From: Pyrenochaeta sp. MPI-SDFR-AT-0127
Lineage: Eukaryota; Ascomycota; Dothideomycetes; Pleosporales; Cucurbitariaceae
Assembly (NCBI GenBank): GCA_020747015.1
Contig: JAGTJM010000033.1
Span: 186,001-250,000 of the forward strand
Length of the DNA stretch: 64,000 bases
Direction of reading: 5' to 3'
Shown one piece after another: positions 44,450 through 56,800 of this stretch (the first letter of the stretch is position 1; each line of letters begins with the position of its first letter). A program made the translations under genes and the position numbers. The notes under the pieces were generated by a model. That model saw nothing but the letters and a program-made list of their open reading frames with translations, searched no databases and had not been told where the DNA came from.

Positions 44450-45754
44450 TTACGGGACTTTGACACCCACTGCGATTCCGAAATGATCGCTCACACACGT
44501 CTTTATCTTGGTCAGGCGGAGTGTACGATAATAATCTGGGTCTGCTGCTTTTATCCCCTGTGCCTGGTCGTGGCTGTAGTAAAACTTGTATTCCCGCTTC
44601 ACCATCTTGCCTCGAATAGTCTTCCATCTTGTCATTATGTCTTCGAAAGCTTCTACCTCCGCTGTTAACCCTACGCCAATTCGTCCCAACTTGCCAGCAA
44701 TGTCGTGCGATTCCGTGAGAGGTACTATTTCTACCGTCCCAGCATAGTAGTACTTATCCTTGCGGCTTCGAATGCGACTACCGTTTGGATGGTAGCCGTA
44801 AGTATGTCCCCTTGCTCGACCATAAGACAGGTCTCTTTGAAAGGGCTTTAGGATCGGTAAAGGTGGGGGTGGAACGTCTTCCCAGGCATCGTTTAGATTT
44901 ATGTTAGCGTCCTGGTGAATAGAGTGCTCAGACGCGTGTATTGCATTCATATCGCCGCCAACAAGGCCAGCGATAACACCAGCCTTCATTGCCTGTGGTC
45001 CTTGCAGCATCTCTGAAATTGAGGCTAGTTGGCCTCGTCGGCATGGTTTCCCTGTCCGTCGTGATTCTAGGTGTGTTGTACAGAGACGGAGTAGTCCAGA
45101 TGATGGAATCTGTATGTCGACGAATAAAGCATCCCTTCCCATGACTGTCTTCAACGGCATACGGAAACAGTTCACTATTCCAATGTGTCTGGGTATCATC
45201 ATGATGGTGAAATATCGCGCAGCCCTCCAATACCTATCTTTTACGCCCCATAAATCCTCTGGAATCCCCCCATGAAGCAATTGTGGCGGGTCCACGTTGG
45301 TAAGCATATAGTTCTGTCTGACCCACTCGTTCTCCATAATGACTTGAAGAGACTCCCAACATACTTCTTGCAGCATCACCACAAGGTGGCTGGGTTCTGT
45401 CCCAAAAAGTCCCTGCAAATGGTGTAGTGCTGTGGACGCGCGAGTACCAGGGCTAGGGTTAAAAGAATCAATGTTCCATGAGACAACTTTGAGGATGCTT
45501 CCACGCGGTAAGGCCTCCTGGCGACTGCCATCTTGGAATGAATTCCATCTCAAAGATTCGGCGTGATAAATTTGCGGTTTCAGTGGTATTGTGGAGAGCG
45601 ATTTCTGTGATATTCGTACAAGCGGTCGACGAGATATTGAGTCACAAGGTTTCCAAAAGTTTTGATGTTCCGTGGCAGTCGCGCAATGAGCACTTCTGGT
45701 AAAGCTTTGGAGCGCAGGAGCTAGTCGTGTGCGATGTGGGATGGTCCAAAACAT
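44450..45754 (-). CDS. Endonuclease/exonuclease/phosphatase family protein, TDP2-like
   Basis: Intronless, 434 residues. The Mg2+-dependent phosphodiesterase motifs are all present and in order: VVSWNIDSF (Asn94), MLQEVCWES (Glu130), LRLCTTHLESRR (His), VGGDMNAIHAS (Asp/Asn) and CVSDHFGIAVG (Asp-His pair at the C-terminus). The arrangement resembles TDP2, which removes 5'-tyrosyl adducts left by topoisomerase II, but the family also includes other phosphodiesterases. The first 27 residues (FWTIPHRTRLAPALQSFTRS) have Arg, Ser and hydrophobic residues and no acids, as in a mitochondrial presequence, so mitochondrial location is possible. An additional TDP2-like gene elsewhere cannot be excluded. 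Confidence 0.82.
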   Translation of the reverse strand: MFWTIPHRTRLAPALQSFTRSAHCATATEHQNFWKPCDSISRRPLVRISQKSLSTIPLKPQIYHAESLRWNSFQDGSRQEALPRGSILKVVSWNIDSFNPSPGTRASTALHHLQGLFGTEPSHLVVMLQEVCWESLQVIMENEWVRQNYMLTNVDPPQLLHGGIPEDLWGVKDRYWRAARYFTIMMIPRHIGIVNCFRMPLKTVMGRDALFVDIQIPSSGLLRLCTTHLESRRTGKPCRRGQLASISEMLQGPQAMKAGVIAGLVGGDMNAIHASEHSIHQDANINLNDAWEDVPPPPLPILKPFQRDLSYGRARGHTYGYHPNGSRIRSRKDKYYYAGTVEIVPLTESHDIAGKLGRIGVGLTAEVEAFEDIMTRWKTIRGKMVKREYKFYYSHDQAQGIKAADPDYYRTLRLTKIKTCVSDHFGIAVGVKVP

Positions 45755-47549
45755 CTCGGCGATGTACTATAGAGGGGGTTTTTTTTTGGGATTTCGATTG
45801 CAAATGATGTAGAAATTGGAATGATTTGGTTTTCTTGATGAAGGTAAGTTAATGGCTCATTATCATCCCTCTTATACAGCTCGTCACGTTTGAATCAGCA
45901 TTTCCATAAGTTACACAGAGCCTGTAGCTTGCCAATGAAATCGTGGCATATCGACTTAATTTAGTAGTCCTAACAACATGTAGTCAAATGTAGTCAACAA
46001 ACCACCCAAAGTTTACCTGGAAGCCAATCAAGGCCCTGATGCGTGTGCAAGACTGTAACACTGCGGCCCCCACTGGCTGCATATGTCGACCTATAAGAGT
46101 ATTTGGCGCTACTCAGATGGGTCTTGGGCCAATGATACGATCGTAGGTTTACAGAGCTGTTTATAGTTATGTATAAAGATTCTGAACGCAAACTACAGGG
46201 ATCCAGCATATGATGTTCATTCCTTCCTATACGTGATTAGAGTTTTCTAATGGTTATTTCAATTATCTTCCTTACTAACTGTGCTGCGCACCAGCCCAAC
46301 TTTCAAGCTGTAAGATATGACATGTGAAGTAGCGGCGAAGATGTAACACATTCAAGCTACACACCGACGAGGGCTGCTGCGGTTCATTGAAGTGTTTGAG
46401 ATAGCGGGTCTGCTATTCGAAGGCATGCAACTGGAGAGCACGCGCGGCAGCAGGCCCATCATACCATCAAGACGTTGCATGCAGCAGCGCTAAACCGCCA
46501 TGCTCACAATGCCACTCAGCTGGTAGGCCCAGCTCTGCCTGAATCACAACACGAACGATAGTTCACAACATTACTGATTCAGCGTGGCTGTGATAACTGG
46601 CAATATCAAAGTTGCCTAACAATGCACTCTGTCCATGTAAGTCTATGCCAGTCTCCACACTTGTAGGAAAATACAAATTGTAAACTCACACATCGGTCTC
46701 TGAGACTGACTCGTACCAGCTTCTGGCTGGAAACTAAGCGGAACATGCCTTCTCATACGCCGGCTGTGCATCGTGGCCAAGAATGGTGGCTCATCACAGC
46801 AATGAATGTTGTTGGTTCACAGCGCAGCCACGAGTAGGGCGGAGACGAATATGGTGTAGCCACGGGTCCAACGTTGTATTTTGGCGGTGATCGAATGACA
46901 CGTCGTTGGGGTGGTCTTGCTTCTAGGTTTGGCGACCTGGTGCCTGAGGACGCGAAGGTGCATCACTTTAGCCCAGAATACTGGCAGAAGTGTAGGCTTC
47001 AACATTGAAAGGTTGAGAGGTCAAGCTATCCCCCGATCAACCTGTCTGAATATGATAAGTGGATCTGGTGCAGATATGTGCATCATTCTGCAACACTATT
47101 ACCGACGAAATGAGATTTCACCCAGCTCTCATGAGGGTAATAATCTGTACATACAAGAGCATGTTTAACAATACCAAGGCTAAAGACTCGAAGCTGCAAT
47201 GTCCAGAAACCGCAGTCGTCATGGCTGGTCTGCTGCCTTAAACTAACTCTCAACTTCGGGATATCGCACGGGCCACCAAGCCAACGTTGTGGCTTAGATG
47301 CACCACCCCCAATCATCATGACACCGCGTCGCACCATAACCCCCGCTACTTGGCCTTCAGCGATGTAACAGGCTGCAAAGACACTCAGCCCTCCAGTTGC
47401 AGATCGCAGCTACTCGTATTGCAATCAAGCTCCAGAGATGCCTTAAATACCAACGGCCTGCATCACCTTAGACGCTCATTTCTATAATTGAGCGTTTTGC
47501 TCCAAGACTAATCTGCATCACTTATCTCCATCAGCGAACAGTACTCAAG
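45755..47549. other. Divergent 1.8-kb intergenic region
   Basis: No gene, repeat family or tRNA recognised. A short T-run near 45780 lies in the leader of the TDP2-like gene. Confidence 0.5.
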
Positions 47550-48124
47550 ATGGGCAAATATACAGACATGGATAGTGTAGGCACTTCACTTACCCTACTC
47601 TCTTCCAGTGCCGTGGCTGACAGCAGATGCAGGACTCTGAGCGTCTCCCACCGGGGTTTACACGCACAGGCTACGACGCGGACACCCAGACGTACACCTT
47701 CAGCAGCCCCGACGGTCGTACCTATCAGTCCGAGCCTGGTAATCGCTACGGCGAGCTGTATCCCCTCGGGCAGCGTCCCCGGCGCAGCGAAGCCGAGATA
47801 GAAGAGAACAATGCCGCTGTGTCCAGAAACAACACAGAGGCAGTACGCATGATGTTACCGTTCGCGCTCCTCGTTTTCGTATTCCTGATCCTCATGTTCA
47901 AGCTCGTCAATCGACCAGAGTCTGACCAGGGCGCTCAACAGGCTCTTGACTGTGCTGAAGGCAGTCATAAAATTCAAATCCACAAAGGCGACACGTGTTG
48001 GCAGATCGGAAAAGAATATAGTCTGGGTGTAGAGGAGCTGTTGAAGCTGGTCGGGAACGAGCATGTCGATTGCGAGAAGCTGAGCATTGGGCAGGGGATC
48101 TGTGTACCGGAAAAAGCAGCTTAG
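47550..48124 (+). CDS. Single-pass membrane protein with C-terminal LysM domain
   Basis: Exon 1 is 47550-47576 (27 nt, nine codons) and exon 2 is 47633-48124, with a 56-nt intron (GTAGGC...GCAG) in phase 0; 172 residues. The splice joins MGKYTDMDS to DSERLPPGFTRTGYDADTQT, matching the conserved start of this fungal family. Residues 1-85 are hydrophilic. A membrane helix (RMMLPFALLVFVFLILMFKL) lies at about 91-112, followed by one LysM domain (IQIHKGDTCWQIGKEYSLG, then VDCEKLSIGQGICVP). LysM binds chitin-like GlcNAc chains, but with no signal peptide its membrane side is unclear. It is not a secreted LysM effector. Confidence 0.82.
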
Positions 48125-48520
48125 TTTGGCGGTGTATGATATGCTGCGGAGCTGTGAGCATTGTCTCGTGGAGCGTGTATGAACCCATTAGGCGTTTCGT
48201 TGTCGTTGCTATGGCATTGTTAGTTCTCTTGCATTCTGCAGCGTCATTGCGCAGTTACTCAAATATTGTATATCAAACTACATCAGTTGTATACCTCTCA
48301 ATATCATAGAAGCAACTCCTCCATGCAATGGACGAATTGCTGCTTAGAAGACAGCCAATCATGTCGTGGTTATTCTTCAACAGGTCACGCCTTACCCAAT
48401 CCAGCGCTGTGTCGAGAGAAAAGCTTGGCGAGCGTGAGCTCCGACTTGCAGCTTTCCAACCTCAACGTCAACTCACTCATCCACCCATTGCACTCCACCA
48501 CCTCCTCGACACATCTCACA
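48125..48520. other. Intergenic, promoter of the Qcr8 gene
   Basis: No gene seen. The last 100 bp contains C/A-rich leader sequence. Confidence 0.55.
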
Positions 48521-49026
48521 ATGGCTGGCGGAGGCTCCAATCCCGCTGCGAAGACCAAGACCACGTATGTCTCCGCTCCTCCCGCCCGCAATCGCTCGCA
48601 CCTGCCCTCGACAACCCGCTCCTGCCTCGGATATCCCGCACCGCCCTACCCACCCCGCAGAACATGACAGGACTGACAATGCATATACAGATGGCACATT
48701 GGCTCATGGGGAAACCCATACGAGGGCGGCGGCCGACCTGGCAAGGGCGTTGTCACGTACGCGCTCAGCCCGAACCGACAGCGACCCATGGCCAACTTCA
48801 TTGCAAAGGGCTTCTGGAATGTCGTGCGCCGATCGAGGAACCAGGTGCTATTTTTCATCCCACCTCTCCTAGTCGCATACGGAACAATGGAGTGGGCTAT
48901 TGAGAGGTGAGTCGATGGAGAGACCCACTGAAAGTGGCATTGGGCATAGGACACGAGACTGACAATGACAGGAACGAGTACTTGAACTCCAAGGCGGGCC
49001 GCGCCGAGTTCGGCGATGAGGAGTAA
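48521..49026 (+). CDS. QCR8: Cytochrome bc1 complex subunit 8
   Basis: Three exons: 48521-48564, 48691-48906 and 48972-49026; 104 residues. The spliced protein runs MAGGGSNPAAKTKT, then HIGSWGNPYEGGGRPGKG, VVTYALSPNRQRPMANFIAK, a single membrane helix (VLFFIPPLLVAYGTMEWAI) and NEYLNSKAGRAEFGDEE, a full match to fungal Qcr8 in order and size. It is the ubiquinone-binding-site-proximal small subunit of respiratory complex III in the mitochondrial inner membrane, assembled early with cytochrome b. Without splicing, no frame reads through, so the three-exon model is well supported. Confidence 0.93.
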
Positions 49027-49987
49027 AAGGCTGAAGAGAAGGGCAGATGGAAGCGATGAAATGAGGCCTGTACACTAGGATGAGCTGAGCGATGGAGATA
49101 CTTGGCACCACAGCTTTCCTTCATCGAGTCGACGAATAGATTGTACATCAACAGTGCTTTCCCCTCTTTTCCACGCCTTTGGTGTTTTCCTTTCGCTCAA
49201 CAGCTGACAGTCACGATGCCTACGATCTATTCACTGCACATCTGGATTGCCTGCTTTTCTTCACCAACACGTTCTGCAAGCACCAGGCCTTGCTCCTAAC
49301 ATTCAAAGTAGATGTAGAGTCTGTTTGCATTTGTGCGCTGCTATGACCCGCACCAAATGGAGGGTTTCTGCGCTCAAAGATTTGCTAACTGGTTAGAGTC
49401 CAAAACTCAGCATCATCTATTCATATCTCAAATCCCCTCGTCGTCATAGGGCGTTTCGATTTTTTCTGATCCTCACAATGCATACGGAGGAGTTGTTATT
49501 ATTCTGGCCAAGAGTGGCTTATTCACTTGGCCTCCACATCATGCTGTTCAACTCAGGTCGGCCCTTTATACTGAATATCATCTGCTTGTTGTATAAAAGC
49601 CACCACACGGTAATAAGGTGACCTGCGTCGGTGTGGACGTGGAGCAGAAACGGCAGGTCATCAACATTGGGGGCCAAAGTCTTTCCTTCTGCGGCGTTGA
49701 GGATGCTTAATATAGCATCCGCGGGGCCACACATGCATGCCAACCCAATAGGAACAACTACATGGCGCAGAACCCATGATTTACGCCCCGAACTATTGTT
49801 TCGGGCAAAACGTACGACCGGGGGATTATTTCTACAGTGGACGCAGAATAAAGTAAAGCCCTTGAGCGAGGCTGCCCATCAGTACGCTTAGTTCAAAAAA
49901 GAGGCCTTCTTCTGCCCTGATTTTTTTTTCGGATTAGATTGGGCGCGCGCGGGTATCTTCTGGCGCGTGGACTCAACGCAACTAGCA
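49027..49987. other. Intergenic region containing an ankyrin-like relic
   Basis: Apart from the possible relic at 49519-49760 (-), listed separately, no gene is seen. A T-run at 49920-49928 lies in the leader of the next gene. Confidence 0.5.
49519..49760 (-). pseudogene. Possible ankyrin-repeat relic
   Basis: A frame of about 80 codons reads PIGLACMCGPADAILSILNA, then LLHVHTDAGHLITVWWLL. This looks like two ankyrin repeats (canonical patterns PLHLAC-GHxDxVxxLL and PLHxAxxxGHLExVxxLL) with conserved positions replaced. No start, partner exon or full-length gene is visible around it. It may be a decayed copy of the ankyrin genes elsewhere in the window. The match is by eye only. Confidence 0.3.
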
Positions 49988-52041
49988 ATGGCATCGTCCA
50001 ACTCCAAGCATATGTTCCTCGCCAATTCAACGCCCGCTGGGAATGACAATGATGTCCCAACGCAACTCGAAGGACACCCTCGCAAAACCCCACCAAGCCT
50101 ACTTTACCGATGGCGATCATCATGGCAGGCGCCGGTGACGATGTTAGGCCTGCTGCTCCTTGCTCTCTGCCTAGCTTTGGGACACCATTTCTTCTACACA
50201 TCGCTTCGAGGCACACGAACACCAGACAATTTTTCTCAGCAGCTCAATACCGCCTATGGTACTGCTCTGGCCTTCCTTGTTAAGGCAGCGCTCGTCGGTG
50301 CTGTTGCTTCAGCCTACACACAATATATGTGGTTCGATTTTCGCGCGAAGTTCTTCAAGATTTCGACCATCGACTCGAAGTTCACGGCCTTGTCAAGCAT
50401 ATTTTCATTACTGGATCCACAGTTCATATCAAAATCAACTATTGGTGCTATCCTAGCGCTGTTATGCTGGTACGGAGTGCTTTATCGACATATTTCATTT
50501 CTAACACAGTGGACAGGTTACTACCAATTTCGGCTATCGTTGCGCCTGCGGCCCTTTCAGTTCGTCTGATCAGCGTGTCGCAATACGACGAGAGATATGT
50601 TCCTGCTATCAACTTCTCGTCGTTGCCATTTCCAACAAGGTGGAATCCACTACATCCCACCCTTGATCGGCTCGGCATGCTCGTCTCCTCGGGGTTACAA
50701 ATTCCTCCCATCGACGCTTTCCTGCCAAATGCAACATATTACCTGGAGTTTGAAGGGCCATCTCTATCATGCAGCAAACCGCCAGCCGTGGAACTGCAGT
50801 ATATCGATGCTATTTTCGACTCCATCAACAACAAGACTGGAAATGAGTCCAATGCCGTATATATGGCGTTCAGCCCACTAATAGGTGGCGCGTACTCTGT
50901 TGGTATCTGGCCATCGATCAATTATACTATGTTTCGTGATATTCCGGGCCTCTGGAATAATTTCGTTACATCATGCCTGAAAGGGACGAGCACTGTCTGT
51001 TCTCTCCTCGAACAGACCATGTATTCAAAACCACACGCCCTATTGGATGATCTCTCTGAAAACCCGCAATACACAAACACGAACTGGACTACAGAAAATG
51101 CCTTCTGGCTTCGATTGTCGGATGAGCGGCTCGCGTGTTCTCTCCAAAAGACTCAATACAGTGTTTTGTTTGACGCGCGTAATGCTGGAACTGCGCTAAA
51201 AAGCTACAGCTTCAAGCATCATGGGGTGTTCAGTTCAGCCTGGAACGAATCAACTCCCGGGAACGCGACGGCTTACGCCCTGGCATTACAACCTTTACTC
51301 ACGTTACTCTCTGGTACGACTTACTATGACGTGAGCTTGTGCGGGAGGTCAACCGCGCAAGAGATGAAGTGTACGACAAGGATTCTGTACAGGCAGCCTC
51401 ATACCGAATCTCATCGGACGGCGCTTATAGCCTTCATTGGGCCTAAAGCAAATGAAAAGGCTGGCAAGCTCTGGGAGCAATCGTCACAAAGGCAACCTGG
51501 TGAACCGGGATCCCTGGACCCGATAACTCGCCCACCCCAGTACGACCCTCAAGCCGTTGAATTTGTGCGAAATGCCTCCCTGGGCGACATCCTCGAAGAA
51601 ATGAGTAGAAACATGACATTGAGCTACTTCACAAATTCCGACTTCCTGTCCTATAATTCAGTAAAGCCGGTCGTGACTGAATTCGAACTCGTCAACGTCT
51701 ACGCATATGCAGCCCGGAATCTCCTGCTCGCCTATGGCATCGCGTTTGGCACTTCTCTCCTAGCAATCCTCGCGGGCCTCTTCGTCTGGAACTCCAACGG
51801 CAAGGTCAATTTTGGGGGAACGTTTTCATCTATTCTCAACGCTACGATACGGAATCGCGGTTTGACTGAGCTTGCGGAGCAGTTGTCTTCGTCGTCGTCC
51901 TCGCTGGTCATTAGTGACGACTTATTACAAGTTAAATTAAAGTATGGGAGGTTAAAAGATGAGAATGAAAACGATATAGAGCGTGAGGAACGGTTTTCTC
52001 AAGAAGTAGAGGCTTTTGGGGAGCCTGGCCATGTGATATAA
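49988..52041 (+). CDS. Multi-pass membrane protein of unknown function
   Basis: Exons 49988-50469 and 50517-52041, with a 47-nt intron (GTACGG...ACAG) splitting a Trp codon; 668 residues. The splice joins ILALLCW to LLPISAIVAPAALSV, the expected junction of this ascomycete family. Three or four N-terminal membrane helices (TMLGLLLLALCLALGHHFF; ALAFLVKAALVGAVASA; TIGAILALLCWLLPI) are followed by a large, probably extracellular domain of about 430 residues with many N-x-S/T sites and several cysteines. A last helix near residue 580 (LLLAYGIAFGTSLLAILAGL) precedes a cytosolic tail with a Ser run. No enzymatic motif is seen. The family is widespread and uncharacterised. Confidence 0.82.
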
Positions 52042-53801
52042 GTATGGCAAGATATATAGCACCAATTTATCATGTGAGCAATCTCCGTCTACTGCGTGAT
52101 GAGAAAACATATGACAAGCTATTGGAAATCTAGATAGGGCCATCAAGCGCGATCAGGGTCTCCGTTCGTAGATATCTAACATGCTATGTTGATCCAAGGT
52201 GCGATATTTCCACGAGCATGACAACGTTCGCGAGCCGCTTGGGTGGCACTATGATACTTACCTTGATGCTTTGATCTTAGCACAGACACACTACACGTCC
52301 AGGATAACTGTAGATATCGAGTATATCTACTGGTTTGTTCATCCTTGATAACAAGGCGAACCAGGCGTCATCTAAATCACTAATAGCACCAAACGCTCAA
52401 GCCAATTGCCGCAGTTGGTAGAGAACGAAAACTGTAATTGAACGCATCCGTCTACCGTTCACCGCTTATATCGCTATATTACCATCACCACTCCATCCTG
52501 CCCATGTATGTGTCTGCCTGTACTTTGCCGTTGTTATGGTCAGAAACGAGTTCTGAACTACGTACGATCGAGCTGTTGCGTCAGGCTGTACGATGGCCAT
52601 TGTCGATGTCGAGGTACATGGGTCATGAAATTTACATTGAGCACCCTCGAAGCCACCGCATAGATGAGGCGCAAGAAAAGAGATAATAGCCCTCACGATA
52701 TCAGCCCTTACTTCCACCATGCAATCATAGGGTCATTGCACTTGAAGATCTCTCATCAGCTTCTACTCAGATACTTGTCGAGTCCCTTACAACACCTACC
52801 GCATGGTTCGAGGATATGACGCAGACTCAGTTCGGATGAGAACGCGTTGCTGGGTGTAGGAAGCGCTTCCCATCTCGATGTCTGGCCTAGTCAGCAGCGC
52901 GACTTTGTCAACATACTCATATATCAGAAAGATCTGTACCGCGTTCCATATGGGCAACTCGACTCTTCCGCTTGGCTGTGCGCCAGATGCATAATGCGAG
53001 GGGTATACATGTCGCTAATAGAGTTATCAAAGCTATGATAGCTTCAATCGACCATGAAAGCATAGTGATAGGTATTTGCGGCAACTTTCGTATAAATCGA
53101 CCATGAGATGGAGATATAAGGACTAATTCATGCGTTGACCAGAGTTTTTGACGATTGAGAACAGGCAACGAGAGTTTCAAGATAAACTTGAAGCGTGTAC
53201 GGAATAAGGAGCAAACATCTTGGGGTAAAGCTTGTGATCTCCATGAAAGCAGAATCTGCGAAGCATAGCCTTGAGAAAGATCCATTACAATAGACAGCCA
53301 CATTTGATTGGTAGGTGATTGGTTAATGTCATTGTGGCAACGCCGACCATGATTCAGATACGAGGAACATTAACACAAAATCTTGCAACATTTGCACCGA
53401 GCGATTGATTTGCTGCCAGAATCTCAGATTCTGCTTGTGAGGAAGTTTTGGATGATTCGCAAGTTTGTTGCTGCGCGAACATGTGAGCCATTGTGCAAAA
53501 TCTCGCACCAATAATACTTAGCTAGGCAGCCGCTTGGCCTCCGAGTCCAGATTTTGCTTTGGAGGCTTTGCAGGTTTTGCATGATTGGTAGGCTACTAAT
53601 AGGACTGATTGGCGGATGACGCTTCCCGCTCTTGATTCATTGGTTCAGAACGGAAGCGGCTTCGAGGCGCTTATGCAGCGCACAGGCATCAAGAACGATG
53701 GCTGACCGGTCTGAGACTGGTGCATTTTCAGCCTGATATATCATGTCGTCCCCCACTCCCTTATATACTTACCGCATAAGATAGTGCCACGAGAGAATAA
53801 T
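52042..53801. other. 1.8-kb intergenic region upstream of the Clr5 gene
   Basis: Mostly non-coding. A 48-codon frame at 52917-53063 (-) encodes a single hydrophobic helix and is treated as an unproven small ORF under findings. No transposon or tRNA recognised. Confidence 0.5.
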
Positions 53802-56800
53802 ATGGGTAGCGTAATCAAGGCCGAGAAAATAGATGAGATTCTTTGGAATCGTCATCGTCGAACTATTGAACACTTGTACGTCAAAGAGCAGAAACGCCTC
53901 GACAATGAAGGCGGAGTCATGGAATACATGAGAAAGAAACACAACTTTACAGCTAGGTATTTGCTTCACTGTTTCGCAAATGTATACAAACTAACTTCTG
54001 GAAAGCAAGTCACAATACGAACTTCACTTCAAGAAATGGGGATTGCGGAAGAACTTGACAAGACGAGAATGGCGAATGATCATCAAATTTTTGAGGAGTG
54101 GGGTACTTCGCAGCGAACCATTTGAACTTTTGTTCAACGGAGTTGTCCTCTCTAAGGAGAGGATTGCTCGCGAGATGGCACGACACCGCTCAATGAAGGA
54201 AAAGTATGAGGTGTCAAATAAAGGTGAGTTGAAACTAGTACATTTGGAATCCTCACTGACCACGCGGAGACCTTTGCAATCTTCCTGAGGGCGTGATCAT
54301 ACAGCCTTTAACAAGTCTCTTGAATCCGGGCCCTTCGAAGATCCTTCTACCTGAGCAGGGCTTATCTATTGGTCTCCATGCCTCTTTGGCTCAACCCGTG
54401 GCTAGCCATGCACTAAGTTGTTTTGATCTGGTCCGTACGAGCACTACTGCGACTACGTCTTACTCTACAACGGAATTCGCGTCGTACGGGCGACAAAATG
54501 CGCCGTTCTTCTGGAGTAGAACTGTAGATTGGGACACGATTTTGCGTAGCATACGCTCATCCCAGCAACTAACCAAATGGAAGCTTCCTGCAACAATGCA
54601 ACTCGATGCGCTATTCTATCCAAAGCTACCAAACGCAGACGCGCGCATGATACTACCCTTGTATCTAACCACGACACTTCTCAATCACATGGCCCAATCT
54701 GGTCGCCAGACATTAGACGAATCGTATGCATTGTTGAAAACCCTCCCACGGCCTCTTGTGTCTCGATTTCTAGAAGCCTTGCCAGGTCCTATTTTCGATG
54801 CTTTCAGAGAGCGGATCTTTGTCTCTGCAGTCAGAAAAGGTGATACAGACACAGTACTCGCTATGCTAGCGTTAGATGTGGACGCCCATGCCAGGATTAT
54901 GGATGTTCACCCATATCGAGGTAGAAAGAGTTCCCCAATTGAAGTTGCGATAGCGCAAGGGCACTTCTCTACCGCAAAAGCAATCGTCTCACACATCTGT
55001 CGAGGTGCGACACGGTCGACGCTTGATGAGCTTTTACTTCCAATTTTTGTATGGTGTCCTGATCTACAAATTTATAACCCAGCCCGTCGCTCAATAAGCA
55101 CATCAGAACATGTAGAATTGCTGTGCTTCCCGCTTCGTGCGGGTGCTGAGCCTGTGCACGAATGCATTTCAGCAGTGAAGGGTGATTTCAGCCTAGCCAG
55201 GAAACTCTTTGAAACCAGAATAGAGAAAACCAGCACATGGCTCCGGGAAAGCTTGTTGGAAATAAGTTGCGGTGACTTCACCACTAAACCAACGGGTATA
55301 CTTCTGAACGATGAAGCAATGTCATATTTTTTCCATGAGCACCTACAACAACTAAACCCTGGGGACCCTGAGCTTACGAAAACACTACTGAACGTGTGGC
55401 AAGATGCTATAGAAGATGAAAGTATGCCGGTCATTGAAATTATTTTACACGCGTTGAATGCTTTGGGGTACCATCTTAACAATATCTCTGATGGCGATAT
55501 CGTTGCCACAATCATGCAAGCTTGTCGCGAAAAGAACTGGGCGCTGGCAGATTCATTACTAAAGGAAAAAATTACTCCAGAGAACACACTGATACAATAT
55601 GAGGATCCGGACACAGTCTTGAGGTTCCAGATCACCAAAAGACATAGAACGCAGCTTCGTCAAGCCGTGGCTATGAACGATTTAGAACGTGTTCGTGCTA
55701 TGCTAAAGACCTATCGCTTTGATCATGAGGCAACAGATAACAATCTACGGCGGGCGATAAAGCTTGGGTACGACGAAATGGCTATCACAATCGTCCAGCA
55801 AGTCCATACACATTACGGGGATGTGGACAACAAAATTCTAATCCTCCTTGAAACGAATCAGACTGCAGTAATCGGTGCATTACTGATGAGACAAACACAA
55901 TGGAAAGCTGCACTGGCATTTGCAAACGAATTGGGCGACTTCGATGCACTCAGCAACCTTGTATTTTCAATGCCATCCAGTGTGCCATACTTTTCAGGGT
56001 TTCTCCCTATGCGTCACTATCGTTCTATTGAACAGCTGGAAATAAAATTTCGAGCTCTCGCTTATCACGCCAGCGAGACAAATGATGATGCACTTCTCAG
56101 GTGGTTGTTGGAGGCTGGTATGGATTTGGACGAGCTGCTCTACACCGAAGATACAACCAAGACTAGATCCATCGGAAAACGCCCAGCCACAAAGCGTGAT
56201 TTTCGATGGAACACGAACTGCATAGTGCTCGATTCTCTGCTGGCTGTGGCAGCTGAAAAGAATCGTTTGCCGTGGATCAATATCCTACTTGCTGAGGGAG
56301 CTGATTGCAGAGACTCAATGGCTTTGTTGCGAGCAGTGAAGTGTAAATCAGAAGCTGCTACGATTGATTTACTCTTAAGAGCAGCAGAAAGCGAGAAGCG
56401 CAGCGGTAAACGCCCCTACGGATCCGCAGCCCTACAGGAAGCAATCAGAACGAAAGACTTTGGCATGATCAATATGCTGTGTGATCGGGTGGATATAGAT
56501 ATGGTTGAGTCTTCCACTGAAGACTGGTTCCATGGAAAGCTCTGTATAAGCCCTATGGGGATGGCGATACGCAACGGCGATGTCGAGATAGTCCGTATAC
56601 TATTGCAGAAAGGTGCGAACCCAAACAGTTTGGTATCATATGACGACTTTGATGTGTTGGAACACATTGACAGCCGTCTGACACGCGTTTCTCCGCTACT
56701 AGCCGCCATTGACAAGCAGAATCTAAATATAGTCAAGATACTCGTGGAGAATGGCGCAGAGATCGATTACACCAAGAATCTGGGACTTCTTCGAACGCCT

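Noticed and set aside
52385..52470. A-box-like GCCGCAGTTGGTAGAG stretch
   Set aside because: No matching B-box (GGTTCGANTCC) or acceptor stem follows at the proper distance.
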